A DNA stretch of 57,666 bases from Halococcus salifodinae DSM 8989. GTDB lineage: Archaea > Halobacteriota > Halobacteria > Halobacteriales > Halococcaceae. The notes under the pieces were generated by a model. That model was not told where the DNA came from and made no database searches. It worked only from the letters and a program-made list of their open reading frames with translations. Location of the stretch: the NCBI RefSeq assembly GCF_000336935.1, contig NZ_AOME01000078.1, positions 9,160-66,825 of the forward strand, given 5' to 3'. This document shows positions 48,680-57,062 of the stretch, one piece after another. Numbering within the stretch: the first letter of the stretch is position 1; every line of letters starts with the position of its first letter. The position numbers and the translations under genes were made by a program.

Positions 48680-50617
48680 TCAGTCGTCGCCGGCTTCGGC
48701 CTCGGTCTGTGCCTGACGCTGGGTCGCGCGCTCGATGAACTCCTGTGGCAGCTCGTCGATCTCGCCGGCCTGGACCGCCCAGAGATTCGCGTACAGCCCG
48801 TCTTCGTCGATGAGGGCGTCGTGGCTGCCCCGCTCGTGCACCTGGCCGTCCTCGAGAACCACGATCTGATCGGCGTCCTTGATACTCGACAGCCGGTGGG
48901 CGATCGCGAACGTGGTGCGGTCGGCGGTCAGCCGATCGAGACTGCGCTGGATCAGCATCTCGGTTTCGGTGTCGACGTCGCTCGTCGCCTCGTCGAGCAC
49001 CAGGATCTCGGGATCCTTGAGGATCGCACGCGCGATGGTGATGCGCTGGCGTTGGCCGCCCGAGAGCTTCACGCCGCGTTCGCCGGCCATCGTGTCGTAC
49101 CCGTCCGGAAGGTTCTGGATGAACTCGTGGGCCTCGGCGGCCTTCGCGGCCTCGACGATCTCCTCGTCGGTCGCGTCGAAGGAGCCGTACGCGATGTTCT
49201 CCTTCACCGTGCCGTAGAACAGGTAGGAGTTCTGGCTGACGTAGCCGATCGACTTCCGAAGGCTCGACAGCGTCACGCTGTCGATGTCCTGGCCGTCGAT
49301 CCGGATCTCGCCCTCGTCGACGTCGTACATCCTGAGCAGGAGCTTCAGGACGGTGGACTTGCCGGCACCCGTGGGGCCGACGAGCGCCACAGTGTCGCCG
49401 CCCGACACGTCGAAGGAGATGTTCTCCACCGTGGAGCCGGTCTCGCCACGCTCGCTCTCGTAGCCGAAGCTCACGTCGTCGTACTCGACGTGCCCCTCGG
49501 AGACAGTGAGATTCCCGGCGTCGGGGTCTTGGTCCAGCCGGCTCGGCTCGTCCATCAACCCGAAGATGCGCTCTGCGGAGGCGCGGGCGCGCTGGTACAT
49601 GTTGATGATCTGTCCGAACTGCGCCATCGGCCAGATGAACCGTTGGGTGTAGAGGATGAACGCGACGAACAGGCCCGGCGAGAGGCTGCCGGTGAACGGG
49701 CCGAACGGACCGTTGAGGACCCAGAACCCGCCGACGACGAACGTGGCGACGAAGCCGATGCCCGCGATGACTCGGAGCGTGGGGAAGAACTTGATCCGGA
49801 GATCGATCGCACCCCACTGGGCGTCGTAGTAGCTCTGTGAGACGTCATCGACGCGGTCTGACTCGTAGCCCTCGGTGTTCGTCGATTTGATGACCTGGAT
49901 CCCGCCGAGGTTGTTCTCCAGACGAGAGTTCATCTCCCCGACGGTCGAGCGGACCTCGGCGTATTTGGGCTGGATCTTCTTGACGAAGTAGTAGGTGAAC
50001 CCGGCGATCAGCGGAACCGGCAACAGCGCGATGATGGCGAGTTGCCAGTTGGTGACGAACATGATCACCGAGATGCCAACCACCATCGCTGCGAGCCGGA
50101 ACACCGAGTTCATCCCACCGTTCAGGAACTGCTCTAACCTGTTGACGTCGTTCGAGAGCACCGACATCATCTCGCCGGTCTGCTTGTCGGCGAAGAAGTC
50201 CATGTTCAGGCGCTGCATCTTGTCGTACGTGTCCGTCCGGACCTGGTGCTGGATGTTCTGGGAGAAGGCGTTCCATCCCCAGTTCCGGCCGTAGTGAAAG
50301 CCCGCGCCGCCGAAGAAGGCAAACGCGATCAGTCCACCGAGCAGCCAGAACTGGCCGGTTCGGGTCGTGGGCAGCCACCCCTGTGGGACGAACGCCAGCC
50401 CGAACGGTTTTTGCTGATAAAACACCGAATCGATGGCGATCCCGAGCAACAGCGGTGGCAGCAGGTCAAGAATCCGAGCGACGAGACTCGTCAGTGTCCC
50501 GACTGCAAACGAAAACGTATTTTCGCGGCCGTAGACCGCAAACAACCGCCGCATCGCGTTCTCCGTTCCCTCCCGTTGATCTTCGAAAGGATCGTCGTCC
50601 TCAGTAGAAATACCCAT
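48680..50617 (-). CDS. ABC exporter, fused membrane and ATPase domains
   Basis: The 645-residue protein has a six-helix exporter domain (about residues 40-340) and an ATPase domain with Walker A GPTGAGKSTVLK, Q-loop GYVSQNSYLFYG, signature LSGGQRQRI, Walker B LVLDEATSDVD and switch IAHRLS. It is a half-transporter of the MsbA/lipid or multidrug type that should work as a homodimer. ATG at 50617 (MGISTEDDDPFED) is chosen; the longer frame adds a non-homologous 20 residues. The substrate is unknown. Confidence 0.92.
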   Translation of the reverse strand: MGISTEDDDPFEDQREGTENAMRRLFAVYGRENTFSFAVGTLTSLVARILDLLPPLLLGIAIDSVFYQQKPFGLAFVPQGWLPTTRTGQFWLLGGLIAFAFFGGAGFHYGRNWGWNAFSQNIQHQVRTDTYDKMQRLNMDFFADKQTGEMMSVLSNDVNRLEQFLNGGMNSVFRLAAMVVGISVIMFVTNWQLAIIALLPVPLIAGFTYYFVKKIQPKYAEVRSTVGEMNSRLENNLGGIQVIKSTNTEGYESDRVDDVSQSYYDAQWGAIDLRIKFFPTLRVIAGIGFVATFVVGGFWVLNGPFGPFTGSLSPGLFVAFILYTQRFIWPMAQFGQIINMYQRARASAERIFGLMDEPSRLDQDPDAGNLTVSEGHVEYDDVSFGYESERGETGSTVENISFDVSGGDTVALVGPTGAGKSTVLKLLLRMYDVDEGEIRIDGQDIDSVTLSSLRKSIGYVSQNSYLFYGTVKENIAYGSFDATDEEIVEAAKAAEAHEFIQNLPDGYDTMAGERGVKLSGGQRQRITIARAILKDPEILVLDEATSDVDTETEMLIQRSLDRLTADRTTFAIAHRLSSIKDADQIVVLEDGQVHERGSHDALIDEDGLYANLWAVQAGEIDELPQEFIERATQRQAQTEAEAGDD

Positions 50618-50722
50618 TACTACACTGCAAGCCGACACGTGCCTAAAAGCGTTCGTAACCCTGAGAAAATACCCCATAGTTACGGCGCAGAGCTCGGTTC
50701 GTGGCCGCCACGAACCCGGTTC

Positions 50723-51250
50723 CTATCGTCGATCCGATCGGTCGATGTCGACCCGATGACCGACGTGGATTCCGTGGCTGGCCATCCACCCGCGCGGCAC
50801 TTCGAGGATGTACTGTGCCTGGCCGGTACGCTGGATGTTCTCGCCGTTCTCGTTCGGCCCCGGTGCGGGCGCGCTCTCGATCGCGTTGATCCGGCCGTCG
50901 GCCCCGATGAAGACGATGTCGAGCGGGAAATCCATCTCCCGCATCACGTAGGTGTGTTCGGCCGGCTCCTCGTAGGTGAACAGCATGCCGGAGCCGTTCG
51001 CGAGCGACGTGGTGTTCGACAGTCCGGTGTACTTCTGCTGGTAGGTGTCGGCGATCCGGACGTCGACGGTGCCGAGAACCTGACTACAGTTGTTGGTGAT
51101 CGTCACCTCCGTGCGCTCGTAATCGCCGTTGTCGGGCGCACCCATGAACGCCCCCGGCGGCGGGACGACTCCGGCCGCGACTGCCGCGGTGAGCACCAGC
51201 GCGAGCACCGCGATCACGCCGACGACGTTGAGAGCGCGCTGGAGCGCCAT
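50723..51250 (-). CDS. DUF192 family exported protein
   Basis: The 175-residue protein has an N-terminal membrane anchor (LNVVGVIAVLALVLTAAVAAGVV) and an extracellular DUF192 domain: VRIADTYQQKYTGLSNTTSL, GMLFTYEEPAEHTYVMREMDFPLDIVFI (in two parts) and VLEVPRGWMASHGIHVGHRV. Sequons NNCS and NGS are present. DUF192 is widespread with unknown role. It is divergent from tRNA-Val. Confidence 0.88.
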   Translation of the reverse strand: MALQRALNVVGVIAVLALVLTAAVAAGVVPPPGAFMGAPDNGDYERTEVTITNNCSQVLGTVDVRIADTYQQKYTGLSNTTSLANGSGMLFTYEEPAEHTYVMREMDFPLDIVFIGADGRINAIESAPAPGPNENGENIQRTGQAQYILEVPRGWMASHGIHVGHRVDIDRSDRR

Positions 51251-51332
51251 ACTTCGATCGTGGGTCGGGGACGGCCTAAGCGTTCCGACAGAGAGAAAGG
51301 GTTATTCGCGCCGCACCGATTGGTCGGATGCG

Positions 51333-51406
51333 GGGCTCGTGGTCTAGGTGGTTATGACGCGGCCTTTACAAGGCCGAGGTCGGTGGTTCGAATCCGCCCG
51401 AGCCCA
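51333..51406 (+). tRNA. tRNA-Val(UAC)
   Basis: 74 nt: acceptor GGGCTCG/CGAGCCC, D-arm with GTCTAGGTGGTTATGAC, anticodon stem CGGCC/GGCCG with loop TTTACAA (anticodon TAC), T-arm CGGTG...CGCCC variant with GGTTCGAATCC, discriminator A. No intron, no CCA. A 23-bp copy of its 3' end lies 140 bp downstream. Confidence 0.96.
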
Positions 51407-51576
51407 TACTGGACCGCGGCGAACGGACGTGGGCCGCGCGTCCGTATCACGCGAGGGCGATTCGAACCCCGGCAGTCGCAGCGCGCACAGCGACCGCAGG
51501 GAGCGAGCACGACCGTCTGGCTCCGGTTCGAATCCGCCCGAGCCCATGAGTTCCTGCAAGCGACAGCGAGCAGCGG
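51407..51576. repeat. tRNA-Val tail with a 23-bp echo of the tRNA 3' end
   Basis: 51525-51547 is identical to 51385-51407 (T-loop to discriminator plus one base). Between them a segment with AGTCGCAGCG and CGACCGTCT also occurs, in the same relative place and orientation, in the tail of tRNA-Asn. No gene seen. Confidence 0.8.
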
Positions 51577-52080
51577 TCAGCGCCGCATGAACTCCGAAAG
51601 CCGATCGGTGAGGCCGCCACCGCCGAGTTTGAGGTAGTACGCCGCACCGCCGTCCTCGTAGTAGTTTTCGATATGGCGTTTGATCTCGAAGCCGATGTGT
51701 TCGTAGAAATCGATGGCGACCTCGTTGGTCGCGCGGGCGTGACAGGTCACGGAGTCGTGTTCGTCGGCGACGGTCGCCATGAGTTTGCGACCGAACCCTT
51801 CGCCGCGGTGGGCGGGATCGACCGCGAGAAAGAGCACGTAACCGTCGCGGCGAACGGCAGCAAACCCGATGAGATCGTCCGCCTCCGAGTCGTGTTCGCT
51901 GCCGTGGACGCCCGCGAACAGGAGATGGACGGTCGCGCGACGATAGGCGTTGGCGAAAAAGCCGTGGCGTTGTTTGAGTACGGCGTCCTCGCGACGAATG
52001 CGCTCTTTCAGCTCCCACGCGGCGTCGACGTGCTCGTCGCTGCCCGCCTCAACGACACGTTTCGTGACATCGACGCTCAC
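51577..52080 (-). CDS. GNAT family N-acetyltransferase
   Basis: The 167-residue enzyme has the GNAT fold with the acetyl-CoA loop VDPAHRGEGFGRKLMATV preceded by GYVLFLAV, and the C-terminal motif FYEHIGFEIKRHIENYY. It transfers acetyl from acetyl-CoA to an amine, possibly a protein N-terminus. GTG at 52080 is chosen: the protein then begins (M)SVDVTKRVVEAGSDEHV like relatives, and minus-strand AATTATATC lies 24-32 nt upstream as TATA box. Confidence 0.87.
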   Translation of the reverse strand: MSVDVTKRVVEAGSDEHVDAAWELKERIRREDAVLKQRHGFFANAYRRATVHLLFAGVHGSEHDSEADDLIGFAAVRRDGYVLFLAVDPAHRGEGFGRKLMATVADEHDSVTCHARATNEVAIDFYEHIGFEIKRHIENYYEDGGAAYYLKLGGGGLTDRLSEFMRR

Positions 52081-52103
52081 TGCAGACCGGTAGCGGGCGC
52101 ATC

Positions 52104-52112
52104 GATATAATT
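52104..52112 (-). promoter_or_regulatory. TATA box of the GNAT gene
   Basis: Minus-strand AATTATATC, 24-32 nt before the GTG at 52080; it supports the GTG start. Confidence 0.6.
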
Positions 52113-52166
52113 CCACCGCCCGTGCATGCACAACGCTTTCGCGTGGGGCTCCAGTCAGGCGAGGGT

Positions 52167-53072
52167 ATGTCCGATGTCGATGCCGCTGCGACGACCGCAC
52201 CGGGGACGAACGCGGGAGTTCGCGAAACGCTCCGCGAGTGGGTGATCACTGGGGCCGCGCTCACGATCCCGTTTCTCATCACGGTGATGGTGCTCGCGTT
52301 CGTGTTGAACTTCGTCAGCGACCTCCTCACGCCGATCGTCGGTGTCGCGAGATATTTCGGGCTCGTCAGCCCGATGGTGGTGATGGCGCGCTCGCTCGGC
52401 CTCGGGCCGGAGTTCGGCTCCGTGCTCATCGAACTCGGGACGGTTCTCGTGCTGGTGGCGATCATCCTCGGCGTCGGGATCGTCGCCACCCACACTTCTT
52501 CCGACCGCGAGTTCTCGAAGCTCTTTCACACCGCAATGGAAGCGATTCCGGGGGTTGGATCGGTCTACACCAGCTTCCGGCGGATGAGCGACGTGTTGAT
52601 CGAGAGCGACACGTCGAGCTTTCAGGAGGTGAAGCTCATCGAGTTCCCGAACGAAGGGACCTACTCCTTCGCGTTCGTGACCGCCGAACCGCCCGCCTCG
52701 GTCGACGATGCCGCACGCCACGACGACCTCCGAACGCTGTTCATGCCGCTCGCGCCGAACCCCGTGATGGGAGGGTTCCTGATCCACGTCCCAGCGGAGC
52801 AGATCTACGACGTGGATCTCACTGTCGAGGAGGCCGTCAGCGCGATCGTCACCAGCGGCGTCGCGATCGGCGACACCGACGACGCGACGAGTCTCTCGGC
52901 CGACGAACTCGCCGCGCTCGGGCGGTACGGCGGTGCCGGGCCTGCCAGTTCGGAGAGCACCGAACCGACCGAGCCCACCGATACCGAGGAGGCGATCGTG
53001 GGTGCGACGGACGGTGCCGAACCGGCGATCAGCAAGACTAACGACGGAACGGCCCGGAACGAGGAGTCGTGA
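52167..53072 (+). CDS. DUF502 family membrane protein
   Basis: The 301-residue protein has an N-terminal polar part, two membrane helices (WVITGAALTIPFLITVMVLAF and LIELGTVLVLVAIILGVGIV), and the DUF502 soluble core with AIPGVGSVYTSFRRMSDVLI, EVKLIEFPNEGTYSFAFVT, and PNPVMGGFLIHVPAEQIYDV, then an acidic tail. Family function is unknown. The archease gene overlaps its stop (GTGA), so it is in one operon with the RNA ligase system. Confidence 0.85.
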   Translation: MSDVDAAATTAPGTNAGVRETLREWVITGAALTIPFLITVMVLAFVLNFVSDLLTPIVGVARYFGLVSPMVVMARSLGLGPEFGSVLIELGTVLVLVAIILGVGIVATHTSSDREFSKLFHTAMEAIPGVGSVYTSFRRMSDVLIESDTSSFQEVKLIEFPNEGTYSFAFVTAEPPASVDDAARHDDLRTLFMPLAPNPVMGGFLIHVPAEQIYDVDLTVEEAVSAIVTSGVAIGDTDDATSLSADELAALGRYGGAGPASSESTEPTEPTDTEEAIVGATDGAEPAISKTNDGTARNEES

Positions 53073-53494
53073 CGTTCGAACTCCGGGAACACACGGCCGA
53101 CGTCGCGGTCGCCGCCGACGGCTCTAGCCTCGACGGAGCCTTCGCGGCGGTCGCCGACGGACTGGCGGCGGCGATGTGCGAGTCGGTTCCGGCGGACGGC
53201 GCGCGTTTCGATCTCACCGCGTCGGCCGAAAACCGGGAGGCGCTGCTCTACGAGTACCTCGCGGAACTCATCTACCAACGCGACGTGAGGGGCGTTCTGC
53301 CGGTCGACAACCAGGCGACGATCCGACACGACGGCGGTGCGCAAGAGGCGGACGCCTGGCAGCTCGACGCGAGCGCACGTGGCGTCCCGCTCGAAACCGT
53401 CGACGCGCGGGAGGTGAAGGCAGTCACGTACTCCGAAATGCGCATCGAACGGACCGCCGACGGCTGGCGAGCCTACGTCGTGTTCGACGTGTAG
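53069..53494 (+). CDS. Archease, RtcB ligase activator
   Basis: The 141-residue protein matches archease (DUF101): FELREHTADVAVAADGSSLD with the conserved metal-binding Asp, AAVADGLAAAMCE, EALLYEYLAELIYQRD and VKAVTYSEMRIERTADGW. Archease speeds guanylylation and turnover of RtcB. The GTG start at 53069 overlaps the DUF502 stop by 4 nt. The rtcB gene follows 60 nt later, so all three are likely one transcript. Confidence 0.93.
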   Translation: MTFELREHTADVAVAADGSSLDGAFAAVADGLAAAMCESVPADGARFDLTASAENREALLYEYLAELIYQRDVRGVLPVDNQATIRHDGGAQEADAWQLDASARGVPLETVDAREVKAVTYSEMRIERTADGWRAYVVFDV

Positions 53495-53554
53495 TGTGAG
53501 CCGAGCGGCCCGGGAGACGAAACCCTCTCGGGCAACGCCGGAGTAGGCCTCGGT

Positions 53555-55012
53555 ATGGACACCTACGACGCCGACGGGATCACGCTCGAACGAGTGGAGG
53601 AGTACGTCTGGGAGATCCCCCAAGAAGGGGAGATGAACGCGCCCGCACGGGTGCTCGCGAGCGAGGCGCTGCTGGACGAGATTTCGGACGACATGACGCT
53701 CGAACAGCTCAAGAACTCGACGCACCTTCCCGGTGTGCAAAAGTACGCGATCTGCATGCCCGACGGCCACCAGGGCTACGGTTTCCCGGTTGGCGGGGTC
53801 GCAGGAATCGACGCCGAGAACGGATGTATCTCGCCCGGAGCGGTGGGATTCGACATCAACTGCGGCGTCCGGATGATGACGACGAATCTGACCTACGCAG
53901 ACGTCGAGGGCCACGAGGAAGAGCTGGTCGAGTCGCTGTTCGCGAACATCCCCTCGGGACTCGGCGGCGGTGGCGTGGTCGAGTCGGGCATCGACACCGT
54001 GGAGGCCATCCTCGAACGGGGAATGGACTGGGCGCTCGAAGAGGGCTACGCCGTCGAGGACGACCTCGCACACTGCGAGGACGAGGGTCGCCGACCGGAC
54101 GCCGATCCAGGCGTGGTCTCACAGAAGGCGAAAGACCGCGGGAAGAACCAGATCGGGAGTCTCGGCTCGGGCAACCACTTCCTCGAAGTCCAGCGCGTGA
54201 CCGACGTCTTCCGGGAGGACGTGGCGGATGCGTACGGCCTCACCGAGGACCAGATCGTGGTGTTGATCCACTGCGGGAGCCGGGGGCTGGGTCACCAGGT
54301 CTGTACCGAGTACACCCGCGAGGTTGAACAGGCCCATCCTGGGCTGCTCGATCGACTCCCGGACAAGGAGCTCGCGGCCGCACCCGCCGGGAGCCAACTC
54401 GCCGAGGAGTACTACGGCGCGATGTGTGCCGCGATCAACTACGCGTGGGTCAACCGCCAGCTCATCATGCACCGCACGCGCGAGGTGTTCGAGCGCGTCT
54501 TCGATCGCTCGTGGGAAGACATGGAGATGGATCTTCTCTATGACGTCGCGCACAACATCGCGAAGAAAGAGATTCACGATGTGGAGGGGGAGGAACGCGA
54601 ACTGTACGTCCACCGGAAGGGCGCGACGCGGGCGTTCCCGGCCGGCCATCCGGAAGTCCCGAGCGCGTACCGCGACGTCGGCCAGCCCGTCATCATTCCG
54701 GGGAGCATGGGCGCGGGGAGCTACGTCCTCCGTGGCGGCGAGGCGTCGCTCGAAACGACGTTCGGCTCGACGGCCCACGGCGCGGGTCGGACGATGAGTC
54801 GGACTCAGGCGAAAAACGAGTTCTGGGGCGAGGACGTCCAGGACGACTTGGAAGAACAGAAGGTGTACGTGAAGGCCCAGAGCGGCGCGACGGTGGCCGA
54901 GGAGGCACCGGGCGTCTACAAGGATGTCGACGAGGTGGTGCGGGTCTCCGACGAGTTGGGAATCGGCGACACGGTCGCGCGGACGTTCCCGGTCTGCAAC
55001 ATCAAGGGCTGA
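53555..55012 (+). CDS. rtcB: RNA-splicing ligase RtcB
   Basis: The 485-residue ligase has the RtcB metal and guanylate sites: CMPDGHQGYGFPVGGVAG, AVGFDINCGVRMM, LGSGNHFLEVQ, VLIHCGSRGLGHQV, HRKGATRAFPAGHPE, the guanylated His in GSTAHGAGRTMSR, and the end VARTFPVCNIKG. It joins tRNA halves with 2',3'-cyclic phosphate and 5'-OH ends after intron removal, here including tRNA-Met at 30.4 kb. There is no intein. The end overlaps the convergent phosphoesterase by 11 nt. Confidence 0.96.
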   Translation: MDTYDADGITLERVEEYVWEIPQEGEMNAPARVLASEALLDEISDDMTLEQLKNSTHLPGVQKYAICMPDGHQGYGFPVGGVAGIDAENGCISPGAVGFDINCGVRMMTTNLTYADVEGHEEELVESLFANIPSGLGGGGVVESGIDTVEAILERGMDWALEEGYAVEDDLAHCEDEGRRPDADPGVVSQKAKDRGKNQIGSLGSGNHFLEVQRVTDVFREDVADAYGLTEDQIVVLIHCGSRGLGHQVCTEYTREVEQAHPGLLDRLPDKELAAAPAGSQLAEEYYGAMCAAINYAWVNRQLIMHRTREVFERVFDRSWEDMEMDLLYDVAHNIAKKEIHDVEGEERELYVHRKGATRAFPAGHPEVPSAYRDVGQPVIIPGSMGAGSYVLRGGEASLETTFGSTAHGAGRTMSRTQAKNEFWGEDVQDDLEEQKVYVKAQSGATVAEEAPGVYKDVDEVVRVSDELGIGDTVARTFPVCNIKG

Positions 55013-56405
55013 ACGGCCAATCGCGCTCGGGAACGTCGCCCGCTTCGAGCGTCGGTCGCTGGATTCGCCCGTCACGTTCGGGATCGAGGCCAGTTTCGCG
55101 CGCGTACTCCACGACTGCTTCGTACTGGAGTCCGTAGCTCGCAACGACGTCGTCCGGTCCGAACGCCGGAAACAGATCGTCGTTCGCGACGAAGAACTCG
55201 GTAGTCGCGATCTCATACGTCGTGTTCGGATCCACCGGAGACCCATCGACGCGCGCCTTTTGAAGCTCGTTCTTCGCATCGTCCCAGACGAGTTCCGCAC
55301 CGCTCACGTGACTGAAGTGCCAGCGTGGCAGGCCGTCGGCGGCTCTCGCGAGCGCAGCGTGTCGAAGCGTTGCCAGCAGGTCCTTGCCATCGATCGTCAG
55401 CACTACGAGATCCGCACCGTACGGCGTGACGCCGACGAGATCGAAGGCCGTCACGTCCCCCGTGAGTGGCGGCTGTCGGCGAAATCCACCACCCGAATTG
55501 AGACCAATGGCCGCTCCCGTCCGCCATCGATAGGCATCCACGATCAGATTCCCGATCCTGCTCTCGCCGCGCTTGCAGGCCTGCAGATCGCAGACGATCG
55601 GTTCTTCGACAGTACCGACGACCTCCGTGAGTCCCGCTGTGTCCATCCGGTCGCGAAGCGTCGCCGTGATATCCGTATCGAGTGGGCCATCGGTGACTGT
55701 GTGATGAGTCGCCCGCGGCCGATCGCCATCGAACGAGACTTCGAGGAGGTATCGACCCGTTCCGCCTGGCCGACAGACGAGCGTCCCATCGATGCGTTCG
55801 ACCAGCGCCTCGTGATCGTGGCCGCCGAGCACGACGTCCACATTCACCATCCGGGCGAGTTCGGTGTCGTCGCCGAGGTGAGAAATCACGACGATCCGAT
55901 CGACGTTCTCGTCCTGGAGCGCATCGACGCCCGTCTCGACCGCCTGAATCGCGTCAGTGAACCGAACGTCGGCTGCGTTCGGATTGATCGTGGCGGTCTC
56001 AGGGTGAGTGACGCCGACGATACCGACCCGACGATCCCCTGCCTCGACGACGGTCCACGGGATGGCACCCTCGGCTGCCGCGAACCGTTCGCCGTTCTGG
56101 AAGGCGTTCGCACACACCCACGGCTGTGGCGAGTCGTCGACGACCGACAGCAAGGCGTCCGAGCCGTGGTCGAAGTCGTGGTTACCGAAGGTGTCAACGT
56201 CGGGATCGACCGCCTGGAAGAAATCGAGCGCCTGTCGTCCCTGCGTCACGAGCGAGAGCACGCCGGGTCCGGTGTTGTCGCCGGCTCCCGTGACCACCGT
56301 CTCCTCGTCACGCAGGTGGTCGACGAGACCGGCGAGTCGCCCGATCCGTTCGGGATCGTCGTAGGCGTTCTCGATATCGGCGTAATGGAGGAGACGAAGC
56401 GACAC
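55002..56405 (-). CDS. 5'-nucleotidase/UshA-like metallophosphoesterase
   Basis: The 467-residue protein has the calcineurin-like domain (LRLLHYADIENAYDDPER, GAGDNTGPGVLSL, TFGNHDFDHG, ISHLGDD, VLGGHDHEA) and the C-terminal 5'-nucleotidase domain (LIVDAYRWRTGAAIGLNSGG, TIDGKDLLATL). DNT...GNHDFD...GGHDH are metal ligands. Note that the usual N-terminal DxH reads DIE here, a possible change in one metal ligand. No signal peptide, so it may act in the cytosol, unlike bacterial UshA. GTG at 56405 is chosen as start since it precedes the first strand; TTG at 56432 is the alternative. Confidence 0.85.
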   Translation of the reverse strand: MSLRLLHYADIENAYDDPERIGRLAGLVDHLRDEETVVTGAGDNTGPGVLSLVTQGRQALDFFQAVDPDVDTFGNHDFDHGSDALLSVVDDSPQPWVCANAFQNGERFAAAEGAIPWTVVEAGDRRVGIVGVTHPETATINPNAADVRFTDAIQAVETGVDALQDENVDRIVVISHLGDDTELARMVNVDVVLGGHDHEALVERIDGTLVCRPGGTGRYLLEVSFDGDRPRATHHTVTDGPLDTDITATLRDRMDTAGLTEVVGTVEEPIVCDLQACKRGESRIGNLIVDAYRWRTGAAIGLNSGGGFRRQPPLTGDVTAFDLVGVTPYGADLVVLTIDGKDLLATLRHAALARAADGLPRWHFSHVSGAELVWDDAKNELQKARVDGSPVDPNTTYEIATTEFFVANDDLFPAFGPDDVVASYGLQYEAVVEYARETGLDPERDGRIQRPTLEAGDVPERDWPFSP

Positions 56406-56443
56406 ACCGGGGGAGACAGCAGCGGCGAACAAAGGCGTTCGGG

Positions 56444-56737
56444 CTACCGAAGAAAATCGAACGAAACGTCGGCCGGCGTCGTGCGCGCGTCGACCTCGCG
56501 GCCCAACTCGTATTTCACGAAGTTCAGATAGAACACCTCGCCGCAGCCCTCACCGTCGGTTTCGCTCGCCCCGCAGACGATCTCGACGCCGTCGCTTTCC
56601 TCGAACTCCTCGTACGGGGCGGCGTACTCCCAGTCGTCGAGCCCGAACGGCGTGACCGATTTGTCAGCGAGAGAAGCGTTGCGGTCGAGGGTGACGACCG
56701 CATCGCAGCGCGGGCAGGTGTACCGGACGGCGACCAT
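56444..56737 (-). CDS. Small zinc-ribbon protein
   Basis: The 97-residue protein has an N-terminal ribbon half MVAVRYTCPRCDAVVTLDRN and a later CGASETDGEGCGEVF that may complete a four-Cys zinc site. It is acidic and probably cytosolic. Not a family I can name with certainty. ATG at 56737 is chosen over one eight codons upstream because it directly precedes the ribbon. It lies 38 nt upstream of the phosphoesterase start and may share its transcript. Confidence 0.7.
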   Translation of the reverse strand: MVAVRYTCPRCDAVVTLDRNASLADKSVTPFGLDDWEYAAPYEEFEESDGVEIVCGASETDGEGCGEVFYLNFVKYELGREVDARTTPADVSFDFLR

Positions 56738-57062
56738 ATTGGCTGGTGGGACCGATCGCATATAGCTCCGGTGTCCCCGGCAGTAGTGGTGTGGTGGTGG
56801 TGGTGCGGTGGTAGCGGTGTGGTGGCGGTGCGGCGGCGGTTCCTGGTGGATGAAGGGCGAGGCCCGCGGAGCGGGCCGAGGGCTTCGGCGGTGCGGTAGT
56901 AGTTGCGGAAAGCGCCAGTGATTTCACCGCGAGTGAGCGGAGCGAACGAGCGGGTGTTTTTGGTCCAGATTTTTGCGAGGAGTGGTTCGCGCGAAGCGCG
57001 AACCCGACGAAGTAAAAAGGTGGAGGGGAAGGGCTTTCACCGCGACCCGACACATGGGGGGT
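56738..57062. repeat. G/T-rich and hairpin-rich intergenic region
   Basis: 56786-56841 is a GGTGGTGG-type G-rich run on the plus strand with potential for G-quadruplex. Two perfect hairpins follow: GGCCCGC-GGA-GCGGGCC (56861-56877) and GGTTCGCGC-GAA-GCGCGAACC (56984-57004). GAGCGGAGCGAACGAGCG lies near 56936. No ORF of credible composition was found. Confidence 0.6.
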
